A DNA stretch of 37,601 bases from positions 1 through 37,601 of the forward strand of contig JAEYAO010000012.1 of assembly GCA_023456105.1 (NCBI GenBank). The letters are read 5' to 3'. This document shows positions 15,298 through 24,124 of the stretch, one piece after another (positions within the stretch are counted from its first letter, which is position 1; each line of letters opens with the position of its first letter). The stretch comes from Pseudomonadota bacterium (GTDB lineage: Bacteria > Pseudomonadota > Alphaproteobacteria > Caulobacterales > Caulobacteraceae). The notes beneath the pieces were generated by a model. The model was not told where the DNA came from. It made no database searches and saw only the letters and a list, made by a program, of their open reading frames with translations. The position numbers were made by a program, and so were the translations under genes.

Positions 15298-16736
15298 AGC
15301 GCACCCTGCTGATCGCTCAGCGCGAGTTCATGGCCTACGCCAAGACCGCGGGCTTCTGGCTGTCGCTGCTGGCGTTTCCGTTATTCGCGGTGCTGGGCGG
15401 GGGCATTCCCTTCCTGATCCGCTCGGCCGAGCCGGTGCGCCAGGTCGCCATCATCGACGAAACGCCCCAAGGCTCTTTGGCGGGCGCGGTGCGCGCTGCG
15501 CTGGAGGCGGACCAGCGGCGATCCGATATCGACGCCCTGCGCATGGCGGCCATTCCAGAAGCGGGCACGACGGGCGGCGACCGGGTCCGCGCGGCGGCGG
15601 AGGCCGGCGGTTATGAGGCCGGGCTGGCGGAGCTTCGGCGGATCGCCCCCCGCGCGGGCGCGGGCGCAAAACCAGCCAAGCGCCAGATCGTGCTGGTCGC
15701 GCCGCCGGCGAGCATCGCGGACGCGCAACCCGGCGCCGAACGCGACGCCGCCATCCGCGAGGCGCTGGAGACAGCCGACCGTGAGGAGCGGCCGCTCAGC
15801 GCCGTGGTCCTGCTGAACCAGCAGGGCGCCGCTCCCTCCGCGCGTGTCTGGACCGAGCGCGCAACCGACACGACGGTGGAAAGCGCCATCCGCGACGCCC
15901 TGCGCGACGTCAATCGCCAGAGCGTCTTCGTTCGGGCCGGGGTTGATCCCGAGGTGGTGCGCCAAGCCGACCGCTTCCGCCCCGAGGTGTCCGTCTTCTC
16001 GCCCCGCGCGACCAGCGGCGGCGAGGTGTCGTTCCGCGATCGCCTGCCAGGTCTGGTGGGACTGGTGTTCGGCTTTCTCCTGTGGTCGCTGATCATCACC
16101 GGCGCCTCCATCCTGCTGAACAGCGTGATGGAGGAGAAGTCGAACAAGATCCTGGAGGTGCTCTTGTCCTCCGCCTCGGCCACCGAGATCCTGACGGGCA
16201 AGGTGCTGGGCGTCGCCTTCCTCACCGGCACGGTGCTGCTGGTCTGGGCCGGCATAGGGGCGGCCGGCCTGCAGGCGGGCGTGCCGGACGTGGCTCGGGA
16301 CGTCATGTCCGTGCTGATGAGGGACGGCCTGCTGATCTACTTCCTGCTCTACACGGTCGGCGGATACCTGATGTACGCGGTGCTGTTCGCAGCCATCGGC
16401 GCCTTCTGCGAGACGCCGCGCGACGCCCAGACCCTGATGGGGCCGATCATGATGATCTTGGTCGTGCCGATTCTGGTCATGCAGATGGCCCTGCGCACGC
16501 CGGACGCCACCGTGGTCAAGGTGCTGTCTTGGATCCCCTTCTTCACCCCCTTCCTGATGAGCGCGCGGGCGCCCAGCGATCCAGCGCTGATCGAGATCGT
16601 GCTGACCCTCCTCGGCATGTTCGGCACGGCGCTGCTGATGGTCTGGATGGCCGGCCGCGCCTTCCGCGCCGGCGCCCTGTCGGACGTTAAGCTGAGCTGG
16701 AAGAGCTTCGGCCGCGCGGTCACCGGCCGAAGCTGA
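15294..16736 (+). CDS. ABC-2 type permease, NatB-like
   Basis: The 480-residue membrane partner of the preceding ATPase starts with a short cytoplasmic segment and one membrane helix (about 18-42). A large extracytoplasmic domain (about 45-260) comes next, followed by a cluster of five or six helices from about 260. The segment SVMEEKSNKILEVLLSSASATEILTGKVLGVA is the conserved ABC-2 coupling region. Topology and length match NatB. The substrate cannot be deduced. It starts in the stop codon of natA and is followed by a strong terminator. Confidence 0.92.
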   Translation: MKRTLLIAQREFMAYAKTAGFWLSLLAFPLFAVLGGGIPFLIRSAEPVRQVAIIDETPQGSLAGAVRAALEADQRRSDIDALRMAAIPEAGTTGGDRVRAAAEAGGYEAGLAELRRIAPRAGAGAKPAKRQIVLVAPPASIADAQPGAERDAAIREALETADREERPLSAVVLLNQQGAAPSARVWTERATDTTVESAIRDALRDVNRQSVFVRAGVDPEVVRQADRFRPEVSVFSPRATSGGEVSFRDRLPGLVGLVFGFLLWSLIITGASILLNSVMEEKSNKILEVLLSSASATEILTGKVLGVAFLTGTVLLVWAGIGAAGLQAGVPDVARDVMSVLMRDGLLIYFLLYTVGGYLMYAVLFAAIGAFCETPRDAQTLMGPIMMILVVPILVMQMALRTPDATVVKVLSWIPFFTPFLMSARAPSDPALIEIVLTLLGMFGTALLMVWMAGRAFRAGALSDVKLSWKSFGRAVTGRS

Positions 16737-16767
16737 CCCTCTCCTCGCCATCCGGGACGACAAAGAA

Positions 16768-16797
16768 AAAGGCCGCCTCCGAACGGAGGCGGCCTTT
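16768..16797. terminator. Bidirectional terminator between natB and rpsU
   Basis: A 13-bp stem (16768-16780 with 16785-16797) closes a GAAC loop. It is flanked by an A-run on one side and TTTG on the other, so it can serve both convergent genes. Confidence 0.85.
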
Positions 16798-16822
16798 GAT
16801 CTTCTGGCTTGCGCCTTAAGCC

Positions 16823-17065
16823 TTAACGGCCGCCGGGAACCCGGGGCTTGGGCGCGGGCAGCAGGCCCTCGCGCTGGGCGCGCTTGCGGGCCAGCTTGCG
16901 GGCGCGACGAACGGCTTCGGCCTTTTGGCGCGCGCGCTTCTCCGAGGGCTTCTCGTAGTGCACGTGACGCTTCATCTCACGGAAGCTGCCTTCGCGCTGC
17001 ATCTTCTTCTTCAGGGCTTTCAGCGCCTGATCGACGTTGTTGTCGCGAACGAAAATCTGAACCAG
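16823..17065 (-). CDS. rpsU: 30S ribosomal protein S21 (apparent CTG start)
   Basis: The 80-residue basic protein matches S21: VQIFVRDNNVDQALKALKKKMQREGSFREMKRH, then YEKPSEKRARQKAEAVRRARKLARKRA. The codon before VQIF is CTG (17065). No ATG, GTG or TTG lies in frame near it; the in-frame codons upstream read AAKGEIH. GGAGAG sits six bases before this CTG, ideal spacing, whereas the nearby ATT is too close to it. I therefore call CTG 17065 as the start, with ATT two codons upstream as the alternative. S21 helps 30S initiation on mRNAs. It is convergent with natB and divergent from the COQ9 gene. Confidence 0.93.
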   Translation of the reverse strand: MVQIFVRDNNVDQALKALKKKMQREGSFREMKRHVHYEKPSEKRARQKAEAVRRARKLARKRAQREGLLPAPKPRVPGGR

Positions 17066-17255
17066 GTGAATCTCTCCTTTGGCCGCCCGCCGCGTCCTGA
17101 TGAGGGAAGACGGGCAGACAAAACAAAACCTCTCCCGGCGGACGGCGGTCCTCGGGTGAAGGCGGGCTGATACACGAGCGACCCCCGGCTGTCCAGATGG
17201 CCGCACGTGTTTCGCGGGGCTCGAAAGCCCGCCGTCACGGGCGTATGGTGCGCTC

Positions 17256-17921
17256 ATGACCGAGCCGCATTCCGCACCTTCCGACTGGGCCAGCCGCACC
17301 GAGCAGGCCGTCCTGGACGCCGCCGTCGCGCAAGCGCCGGCGCTTGGCTGGAACGCCCGGCTGGTGCGCGAGGCGTGTGAGGCCTGCGACCTGTCGCGCG
17401 GCGACGAGGAGCTTCTGCTGCCCAACGGCGCGCGTGATCTCGCCGCCCTGCTGTCGCGTCGGCACGACGTCCGTGCCCTGGAGGCGCTTGAGGCGACGGA
17501 CGCCAAGGCGCTGAAGATCCGCGAACGCATCTTCGCCGCCGTGTCCGCGCGCATGGAGGCCGGGGCCGCCGATCTTGAGGCCACGCGCCGCTGCGCCGCC
17601 TTTCTCGCCCTTCCGACCCACGCCGACCTCGGCCTGAAGCTGGCGTGGGAGAGCGCCGACCATCTGTGGCGCTGGGCCGGCGACACCGCCACCGACTGGA
17701 ACCATTATTCCAAGCGCACCATCCTATCCGGCATCCTGATCCCGGCGCTGACGCTGCGCTGGTTCGAAGGACGCGAGTCGGCCGAACGCTTCGTCGCCCG
17801 CCGCATCGAAAACGTCATGGCTTTTGAGAAGTGGAAGGCCGGCAAGGACTTCGACGCGCCGTTCCGCAAGGCGACGGACGTGCTGGCGCGGATGCGCTAC
17901 GGCTCCAGGACGGCCGCCTAG
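17256..17921 (+). CDS. COQ9 family ubiquinone biosynthesis protein
   Basis: COQ9-type proteins bind lipids and support ubiquinone biosynthesis. The 221-residue protein has a TetR-like helical N-terminus (WASRTEQAVLDAAVAQAPALGWN) and the conserved C-terminal core HLWRWAGDTATDWNHYSKRTILSGILIPALTLRWFE. That core matches alphaproteobacterial COQ9 proteins. ATG 17256 is the family start. The stop overlaps purK by four bases in convergent orientation. UbiX, also a ubiquinone gene, lies 5 kb away. Confidence 0.9.
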   Translation: MTEPHSAPSDWASRTEQAVLDAAVAQAPALGWNARLVREACEACDLSRGDEELLLPNGARDLAALLSRRHDVRALEALEATDAKALKIRERIFAAVSARMEAGAADLEATRRCAAFLALPTHADLGLKLAWESADHLWRWAGDTATDWNHYSKRTILSGILIPALTLRWFEGRESAERFVARRIENVMAFEKWKAGKDFDAPFRKATDVLARMRYGSRTAA

Positions 17922-19000
17922 ATCGGCCCCAGCACGCGGTTGACGTGGCCCATCTTGCGGCCGGGGCGGGCTTGGGCCTTGCCGTAGAGGTGCAGGCGGG
18001 CGTCGTTCTCGCCGTTCAGATCGGTCCAGCGCTCGATCTCGTCGCCCAGGAGGTTGGTCATCTCGACGCGGGCGTGAGCCTGAGTCGGACCGAGCGGCCA
18101 GCCGGCGATGGCGCGGATGTGCTGTTCGAACTGGTCGCAGACGCAGCCGTCCTGCGTCCAGTGCCCGGTGTTGTGCACGCGGGGCGCGATCTCATTGACC
18201 AGCAACACCCCGTCGCCGAGGTCGAACAGTTCCACCCCCATGACCCCGACATAGTCCAGACCATCCAGGATCGCCTCGGCGATGGCGCGCGATCGGACCA
18301 GCGTCTTTTCGTCGGCGATGGCGGGGGCGGTGGTGACGCGCAGGACGCCGCCCTCATGGCTGTTCTCGCCCACCGGATAGACGGCCATGCGCCCGTCCCA
18401 GTCGCGCGCGCAGATCACCGACAGCTCGCGGATGAAGGGCGCCGCGGCCTCCAGGATCGCGGGGCGTCCGCTGATGGCGGCGAATGCGGCCGCCGCCTCC
18501 GCCGGGTCGCGCACCCAAACCTGCCCCTTGCCGTCATAGCCGTCGCGGCGCGTCTTCAGCAGGGCGGGCGTCCCCAGCCGCTCGACGCCCGCATGCAGGT
18601 CGTCCAGCGTCGCGACGGGATGATAGTCGACCGTCGGCGCGCCCACGGCGTTCAGAAAGCTCTTCTCCTCCACCCGGTCCTGCGACACGCGCAGGGCGGT
18701 CGGTCCTGGCGCGACGCGGGCCCCCGCCTCCGCCAGCCGCTCCATGGAGACGGCGGGCACGTTCTCGAACTCGAACGTCACCACCCCGCAGGCCCGGCCG
18801 AGCGCCGTCAGAGCCTCCGGATCGTCGTAAGGCGCGACGAACTGGCCGGCGGACACGCGCGCGGCCGGGCAGTCGTCCTCGGGATCCAGGATCAGCACGT
18901 CGAAGCCCAGACGCGCCGCCGCCTGGCTCAGCATCCGACCCAGCTGGCCGCCACCGACGATGCCGAGAGTCGAGCCGGGGCGAAGGGGAAGATCGGCCAT
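17918..19000 (-). CDS. purK: 5-(carboxyamino)imidazole ribonucleotide synthase
   Basis: PurK is an ATP-grasp enzyme that carboxylates aminoimidazole ribonucleotide (AIR) with bicarbonate in purine synthesis. The 360-residue protein begins with the typical GIVGGGQLGRMLSQAA and has FEFENVP, LLKTRRDGYDGKGQ (ATP-grasp), VNEIAPRVHNTGHWT and QFEQHIRAI. All core motifs are intact. It starts five bases after the purE stop codon, so the pair is an operon. Confidence 0.97.
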   Translation of the reverse strand: MADLPLRPGSTLGIVGGGQLGRMLSQAAARLGFDVLILDPEDDCPAARVSAGQFVAPYDDPEALTALGRACGVVTFEFENVPAVSMERLAEAGARVAPGPTALRVSQDRVEEKSFLNAVGAPTVDYHPVATLDDLHAGVERLGTPALLKTRRDGYDGKGQVWVRDPAEAAAAFAAISGRPAILEAAAPFIRELSVICARDWDGRMAVYPVGENSHEGGVLRVTTAPAIADEKTLVRSRAIAEAILDGLDYVGVMGVELFDLGDGVLLVNEIAPRVHNTGHWTQDGCVCDQFEQHIRAIAGWPLGPTQAHARVEMTNLLGDEIERWTDLNGENDARLHLYGKAQARPGRKMGHVNRVLGPI

Positions 19001-19005
19001 GCGCT

Positions 19006-19506
<501 letters not shown>

Positions 19507-19590
19507 GGCGAAGCCCTTCTGCCGGAAAGGCCGCCCGTTACAGCACGCGCGTTGCGCCCGCAACCAACCGCGCTAGCATTGCAAAACAGC

Positions 19591-20208
19591 GTGACCCGGT
19601 TGAGTCGCGCTTCGCCCGGAGCCGCCCCGCCCTTGACCCCAGCCCCGACAGACGTGGCGGAGATCGATCCTCAGGCCGAGATCGCGCGTCTGCGCGCCGA
19701 GCTCGACGCCTGGCGCGCGCGCGCCGAGGCCGCCGAGGCCGCGGCGGACCACGACGTCCTGACCCCAGCCCTGAACCGTCGCGGCTTTGTCGAGGCGCTG
19801 AACCGAACCATGGCCTACTGCCACCGCCACAGGGTGCCGGCGGCCCTGCTCTACCTTGATCTGGACGGGTTCAAGGGCGTCAACGACCGTCTGGGCCACG
19901 CGGCGGGCGATGCGGCGCTGGTGCATGTCGCCAGGCTGCTGATGTCCAATGTGCGCGAATCGGATGCGGTGGGCCGGCTCGGCGGCGACGAGTTCGCGCT
20001 GCTGATGCTGAACGCCGGCGTCGAAGAAGGCCGCGTCAAGGCGCGCCAGCTGAAGTCCGCCCTGGAAGGCGACGGCTTTGTCTGGGACGGACAGCCGACG
20101 GGGCTGGGCGGTTCGTTCGGCGTGCGCGGCTGGGACGGCCACTCCGACGCCGAGGCCTGGCTGGCCGAAGCCGACGCCGCCATGTGGGTGCGAAAAAGGG
20201 GGCGCTGA
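19591..20208 (+). CDS. GGDEF-domain diguanylate cyclase
   Basis: This would synthesise cyclic di-GMP. Numbered from GTG 19591 (205 residues), a short N-terminal coiled coil (about 28-52) precedes the GGDEF domain. Key residues are the LDLDGFKGVND metal site (Asp90), GGDEF at 131-135, and an RESD inhibitory I-site (122-125) exactly five residues upstream. The active site and allosteric site are both intact. No sensor domain or membrane segment is seen. The start is uncertain: TTG codons at 19579, 19600 and 19633 are also possible and none has a clear Shine-Dalgarno. Its stop codon lies in the loop of a terminator hairpin. Confidence 0.88.
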   Translation: MTRLSRASPGAAPPLTPAPTDVAEIDPQAEIARLRAELDAWRARAEAAEAAADHDVLTPALNRRGFVEALNRTMAYCHRHRVPAALLYLDLDGFKGVNDRLGHAAGDAALVHVARLLMSNVRESDAVGRLGGDEFALLMLNAGVEEGRVKARQLKSALEGDGFVWDGQPTGLGGSFGVRGWDGHSDAEAWLAEADAAMWVRKRGR

Positions 20209-20217
20209 GGCCCCCTT
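20192..20217 (-). terminator. Terminator of the GDSL esterase gene, embedded in the 3' end of the GGDEF gene
   Basis: AAGGGGGC (20196-20203) pairs with GCCCCCTT (20210-20217). On the minus strand the stem runs into five T residues, making a good intrinsic terminator for the minus-strand esterase gene. The GGDEF stop codon (20206-20208) is in the loop. Confidence 0.75.
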
Positions 20218-20241
20218 CCCGCTCCGTGCAGGACGTTCCGG

Positions 20242-22059
20242 TTACAGCGCCAGACGCAGCTGGACACCGCCCATGTGGCTGTCGGCGTGGTCGCCGAACC
20301 GGCCGCGATAGCCGACGGTGATCTGCAGCCGCCCGATCTCGCCCTCGACGCCGGCCGTCGCCAGTACCTGACCGCCGAACGGCTCCTCGACCTCACGCTC
20401 CAGGATACGGGCCGAACTGTTGTAGAGGCCGACGCGCACGCCTTCGGAACTGTCGTCCAGCGCATCGCGGTAGCCGCCCTCGGCGAACAGGCCGAAGCGG
20501 CCCATCTCGGCCTCGGCCCGAAGAGTAATCTCGCCGGTCAACGCCTCGACGGTGCGGTCTTCATAGGCGTATTGCGCCGCCACGCCTTGTTCGACGTAGC
20601 CGTCAACGTCCGCCGAGGTCCAGGCGAGCGCGGCCCGTGGAGACAGGGACAGGCCTCCCATGTCAATCCACGTCCCGGCCTGCAGACGCGCGCCCTTGCT
20701 CAGGCCGTCCGTGTCGGCGGTGTGGACGATCGGGGCGATGGTGGTCAGGCGTTCGATGTCGTCGTAGCGGTCGCGCGCGACGCCGACGGCCGCGTTGACG
20801 AAGGGGCCGCCCTCCATGCGCCAGCCGCCGTACAGATCGAGACCGAAGCTTTCGACGTCGAAGTTCAGCGCGCCGCCCGAGACCTCCGATCCGCGATAGG
20901 TCCCCGCCAGGCCGAAGCGGAGGCTCTCCGAAGGGCCGGACTCCAGAGCGATGCGGCCGCCCCACCCCTCGCTGCTGGCCGAGCGCACGGGGCCGCGCGC
21001 GTGGATATCCATACTGTCGCCCACGACCGCCGCCGAGACGGAGGTGCCCGCCGTCCAGGGCGCCCGGCCGGACAGCGCCTCGCTGGCCATGTCCAAGGTC
21101 TCTTCGCGGTGGCGGAAGCCGGTCTCGCCCTGCAAGGCGCTCTGTGCGCCGATATCGCCGTAGTAGAGGTAGTCGGTCGCCAGAGCCGCGATGATGCGGT
21201 GCCCTGTTGCAGTCGGGTGCACCCCGTCGAAGTAGAAGTAGCTCGAAGGGTTCGCGCAAAGCGCGCCGGTCGCCGCGTTCAGGCAGGCGTCGGTGACGTT
21301 GGTGACGCCGAAAGCGCCAGGGTTGGCCGCCAAGGTGTCGCTGATCTTGAACAAGTCCACCAGGATGATGTTGCTGGTCGGCCGGCCCGCCGCCGTGGCC
21401 GCCAGGTTCGTCGCCAAGGCGCCGTTCAGCGTCGTGACCGCGTAGTCAGCCAACGGCGCGGCGGCCGTGTTCCGGAACTGGGGCGTCAGGCTGAGCTTGG
21501 GCAGGTTGGTGACCAGGATGGTTCCCGCCCCGGCGCCCGCCACGCTGTTCACCAGGCTGTTGATGTTGCCGGCCGCCTGCAAAGCCACAGGGGTGATGGC
21601 CGCAACAGGATTGGCCGACGCGCCGGCGGCCGGCAGCCCCTGAAAGATGTCGTTGGCGCCGCCCAGCACGCTGACCAGGTCGCCGGCGCCGAAGCGGCCC
21701 CCGCGCGCGACATAGCCGCCCAGCTGCGCCAGCATGCCCGGCGGCGGCGTGGTCGAGGCGTCGGTGCGCGATCCACCGAACGCCAGGTTGATGCTGCCCG
21801 TCACCGCGCCGTTGAAGTTGGCGGCGTTGAAGCCGAGCAGCTCGGTGAATACCGGCCCGGTCGAGAAGCGCCCCTGGAAGTATGGCGGCGACGGCGGCTG
21901 GGTGCGGCCCGAGGCCAGATACAGGTTGCCGTTGTCGCTGAGGCTGTCGCCGAACACGACCAGGCGGTCGTAGGTCTGGGCCTCGGCCGATGCAGCCGCG
22001 CCGCAGGCGGCGGCCAGGGTCAGGGCCGCGACGGCGGCCCCGTGAAGAAAGCGAAACAT
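20242..22059 (-). CDS. Autotransporter GDSL-type esterase/lipase
   Basis: The protein is a type V secreted esterase. The 605 residues comprise a signal peptide (about 1-27, ending AEA), an SGNH/GDSL passenger (about 30-330) and a C-terminal autotransporter beta-barrel (about 345-605). Catalytic blocks are present: FGDSLSDNGN with Ser39, GGANDIF, and FDGVHPTATGH with the Asp and His. The final residues (VQLRLAL) end in Leu instead of the usual Phe. I chose ATG 22059, which has GGAGGA five bases upstream. It is the last gene of a minus-strand run and ends at a terminator that overlaps the convergent GGDEF gene. Confidence 0.93.
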   Translation of the reverse strand: MFRFLHGAAVAALTLAAACGAAASAEAQTYDRLVVFGDSLSDNGNLYLASGRTQPPSPPYFQGRFSTGPVFTELLGFNAANFNGAVTGSINLAFGGSRTDASTTPPPGMLAQLGGYVARGGRFGAGDLVSVLGGANDIFQGLPAAGASANPVAAITPVALQAAGNINSLVNSVAGAGAGTILVTNLPKLSLTPQFRNTAAAPLADYAVTTLNGALATNLAATAAGRPTSNIILVDLFKISDTLAANPGAFGVTNVTDACLNAATGALCANPSSYFYFDGVHPTATGHRIIAALATDYLYYGDIGAQSALQGETGFRHREETLDMASEALSGRAPWTAGTSVSAAVVGDSMDIHARGPVRSASSEGWGGRIALESGPSESLRFGLAGTYRGSEVSGGALNFDVESFGLDLYGGWRMEGGPFVNAAVGVARDRYDDIERLTTIAPIVHTADTDGLSKGARLQAGTWIDMGGLSLSPRAALAWTSADVDGYVEQGVAAQYAYEDRTVEALTGEITLRAEAEMGRFGLFAEGGYRDALDDSSEGVRVGLYNSSARILEREVEEPFGGQVLATAGVEGEIGRLQITVGYRGRFGDHADSHMGGVQLRLAL

Positions 22060-22156
22060 CCAGATCCTCCCGCGGCCGTCGTGATCGCGGCCGTTCGCGT
22101 GCACTCTGCGCCTGTTTGCGACAGTTTCAAGATGCCGTTGCGTAAGCCTTGGCGGC

Positions 22157-24061
22157 TCAGTGGAGGGTGCGGAACCTCAGCGTGCCCGGCAGCTCACGCA
22201 GCGCCTTCAACGCCTCCGGCTGGTAGTCGCGGTCGACGTCGGTGATGACATAGCCGGTGCGCTCGTCTGTCTTCAGATGTTGGCCCAGGATGTTCAGCCC
22301 GGCCGCCGCCAGCGCCTGGTTCAGCTCGGCCAGCACGCCCGGCTGGTTACGGTGGATATGCAGAAGCCGGTGCGCGCCCGACACCTCCGCCAGCTGCACG
22401 TTCGGCAGGTTGACGCAGAAGGTGGTGTCTCCGCGGTTGAGATAACCCAGCAGCCGCTCGGCCGCGAACTCGCCGATGGCCTCCTGCGCCTCTTCGGTCG
22501 AGCCGCCGATATGCGGCGTCAGGATCATGTTCTTCAGGCCGATCAGCGGGCTGTTGAACGGATCGGCGTTGGTGCGCGGTTCCTCGGGGAAGACGTCCAC
22601 GGCCGCCCCCGCCAGACGCCCGCCCTGCAGCGCCTGCGCCAGCGCGCCGACGTCCACCACATGGCCGCGCGACAGGTTCAGCAGCAGCGCCCCTTCCTTC
22701 ATGCGCGCGAAATGGGCCGCGCCGAAGACGTTGGTGTTCTCGAGACGGCCGTCGACGTGCAGCGTCACCACGTCGCTTTCCGCCAGCAGGGCGTCCAGCG
22801 ACCGCATGCGCCGCGCATTGCCGAGCGCCAGCCGCTCGGACAGGTCGTGGAAGATCACCCGCATGCCGAGCGCCTCGGCCAGCACCGACAGCTGCGAGCC
22901 GATGGCGCCATAGCCGACGATGCCCAGCGTCTTGCCCCGCAGCTCGCGCGAACCGGTGGCCGACTTGTTCCACTCGCCCCGGTGCATGGCGGCGGACTTG
23001 TCGGCCACGTCGCGCATCAGGGCGATCATCAGCCCGACCGCCAGCTCCACCACCGATCGGGTGTTCGAATAGGGGGCGTTGAACACCGCCACGCCGTGGT
23101 CCGCCGCCGCTTCCAAGTCGATCTGGTTGGTGCCGATGCAGAAGGCGGCCACCGCCATAAGCCGGTCCGCCTGCTCCAGCACCCGCCGGCTGACCGTGGT
23201 CTTGGAGCGGATGCCCAGCACGTGGACGCCCTTGATGGCGGCGATCAGCTCGTCCTCGTCCAGCGCGCCCTTGACCGTCTCGACCGCATAGCCCGCCTCG
23301 GACAGGCGCTCGACCGCCGCCGGATGGATGTTCTCCAGCAGCAGCATCTTCATGCGGCTGCGCGGAAAGGACCAGCGACCGACCAGCCCCTCGGCGTGCA
23401 GCACCTCGTCCAGCGAAGCCGCCTCAGCGTCCGCGATCTCGACCACCGGCGCACGACGAACAACTTCGGTGAAGGCGTAAAAGGCGTCGGCCGCGCCGGC
23501 CAGCTTGACCTCCGCATCGTTCCAGCCGTCCCCGACCATCACCACGCGCCCGCTCAGGCCGAGGCCGTGGATCACCTGCGGCTTGCCGTCCGCATGGCTG
23601 AGCGGATTGGCGTCGTCCACACCGATCACCCGGCCGGCGTCGTCATAGATCAGGTCGTTGCACAACACCCGCTCGGCCGAGACGCCCAGCTCCCGGGCCA
23701 CCGGGGCGATGATCTCGCGAAAGCCGCCGGACAGGATCACCACCAGCCCCCTGGCCTCGGCGAAGAAGCGCAGATTGCGCCGCACCGAGGGCGTCAACGC
23801 GTCCACCGCCCGGGCGGCCACGGCTTCCACATGCTCGCGTCGCAGGGGCAGCAGCGCCAGCCGCCGGCGCAGCGCCTCGCCAAAGGGGATTTCGCCGGCC
23901 ATGGCGCGATCGGTCAGGGCCGCGATCTCGGACCGCACGGCCTCCGCATCCGGCGCCCCGTCAAGCGCGACATCCGCCAGCGCCTCCAGCGTCTCGAACC
24001 CGACCAAGGTCGAATCGAAGTCGAAGATCAGGGTCGGGCGCTGGGTCATGGCCTCCTGCAT
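22157..24061 (-). CDS. Fusion of phosphoserine phosphatase (SerB) and D-3-phosphoglycerate dehydrogenase (SerA)
   Basis: One 634-residue frame carries two serine-pathway enzymes. Residues 1-215 are a SerB-type HAD phosphatase: DFDSTLVG (Asp14 nucleophile, Asp16), substrate Glu23, SGGF (111-114), Lys160 and GDGWND (177-182). Residues 237-634 follow E. coli-type SerA: FCIGTNQ, NAD site GYGAIG (383-388), and catalytic Arg465, Glu494 and His517 (PHIGGST). A C-terminal ACT domain retains His570, Asn572 and Asn590 at the serine-binding positions of E. coli SerA. Nothing separates the halves but a short linker (about 216-236). ATG 24061 is used; ATG 24049 is an alternative with AGGAGG two bases upstream. 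SerC is absent here. Confidence 0.93.
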   Translation of the reverse strand: MQEAMTQRPTLIFDFDSTLVGFETLEALADVALDGAPDAEAVRSEIAALTDRAMAGEIPFGEALRRRLALLPLRREHVEAVAARAVDALTPSVRRNLRFFAEARGLVVILSGGFREIIAPVARELGVSAERVLCNDLIYDDAGRVIGVDDANPLSHADGKPQVIHGLGLSGRVVMVGDGWNDAEVKLAGAADAFYAFTEVVRRAPVVEIADAEAASLDEVLHAEGLVGRWSFPRSRMKMLLLENIHPAAVERLSEAGYAVETVKGALDEDELIAAIKGVHVLGIRSKTTVSRRVLEQADRLMAVAAFCIGTNQIDLEAAADHGVAVFNAPYSNTRSVVELAVGLMIALMRDVADKSAAMHRGEWNKSATGSRELRGKTLGIVGYGAIGSQLSVLAEALGMRVIFHDLSERLALGNARRMRSLDALLAESDVVTLHVDGRLENTNVFGAAHFARMKEGALLLNLSRGHVVDVGALAQALQGGRLAGAAVDVFPEEPRTNADPFNSPLIGLKNMILTPHIGGSTEEAQEAIGEFAAERLLGYLNRGDTTFCVNLPNVQLAEVSGAHRLLHIHRNQPGVLAELNQALAAAGLNILGQHLKTDERTGYVITDVDRDYQPEALKALRELPGTLRFRTLH

Positions 24062-24124
24062 AACGAACCGCGCCGCCCGGACAAAGCCGGACGGCGCGAC
24101 AGGTCGTGCTTGTTCCGCTCAGCC

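Noticed and set aside
16815..16826. Two TTAA sequences resembling a CtrA site
   Set aside because: They are separated by three bases instead of seven and lie at the end of rpsU.
17066..17692. Long N-terminal extension of rpsU
   Set aside because: The frame stays open opposite the COQ9 gene by chance; the residues are basic and Ser-rich with no homology to S21.
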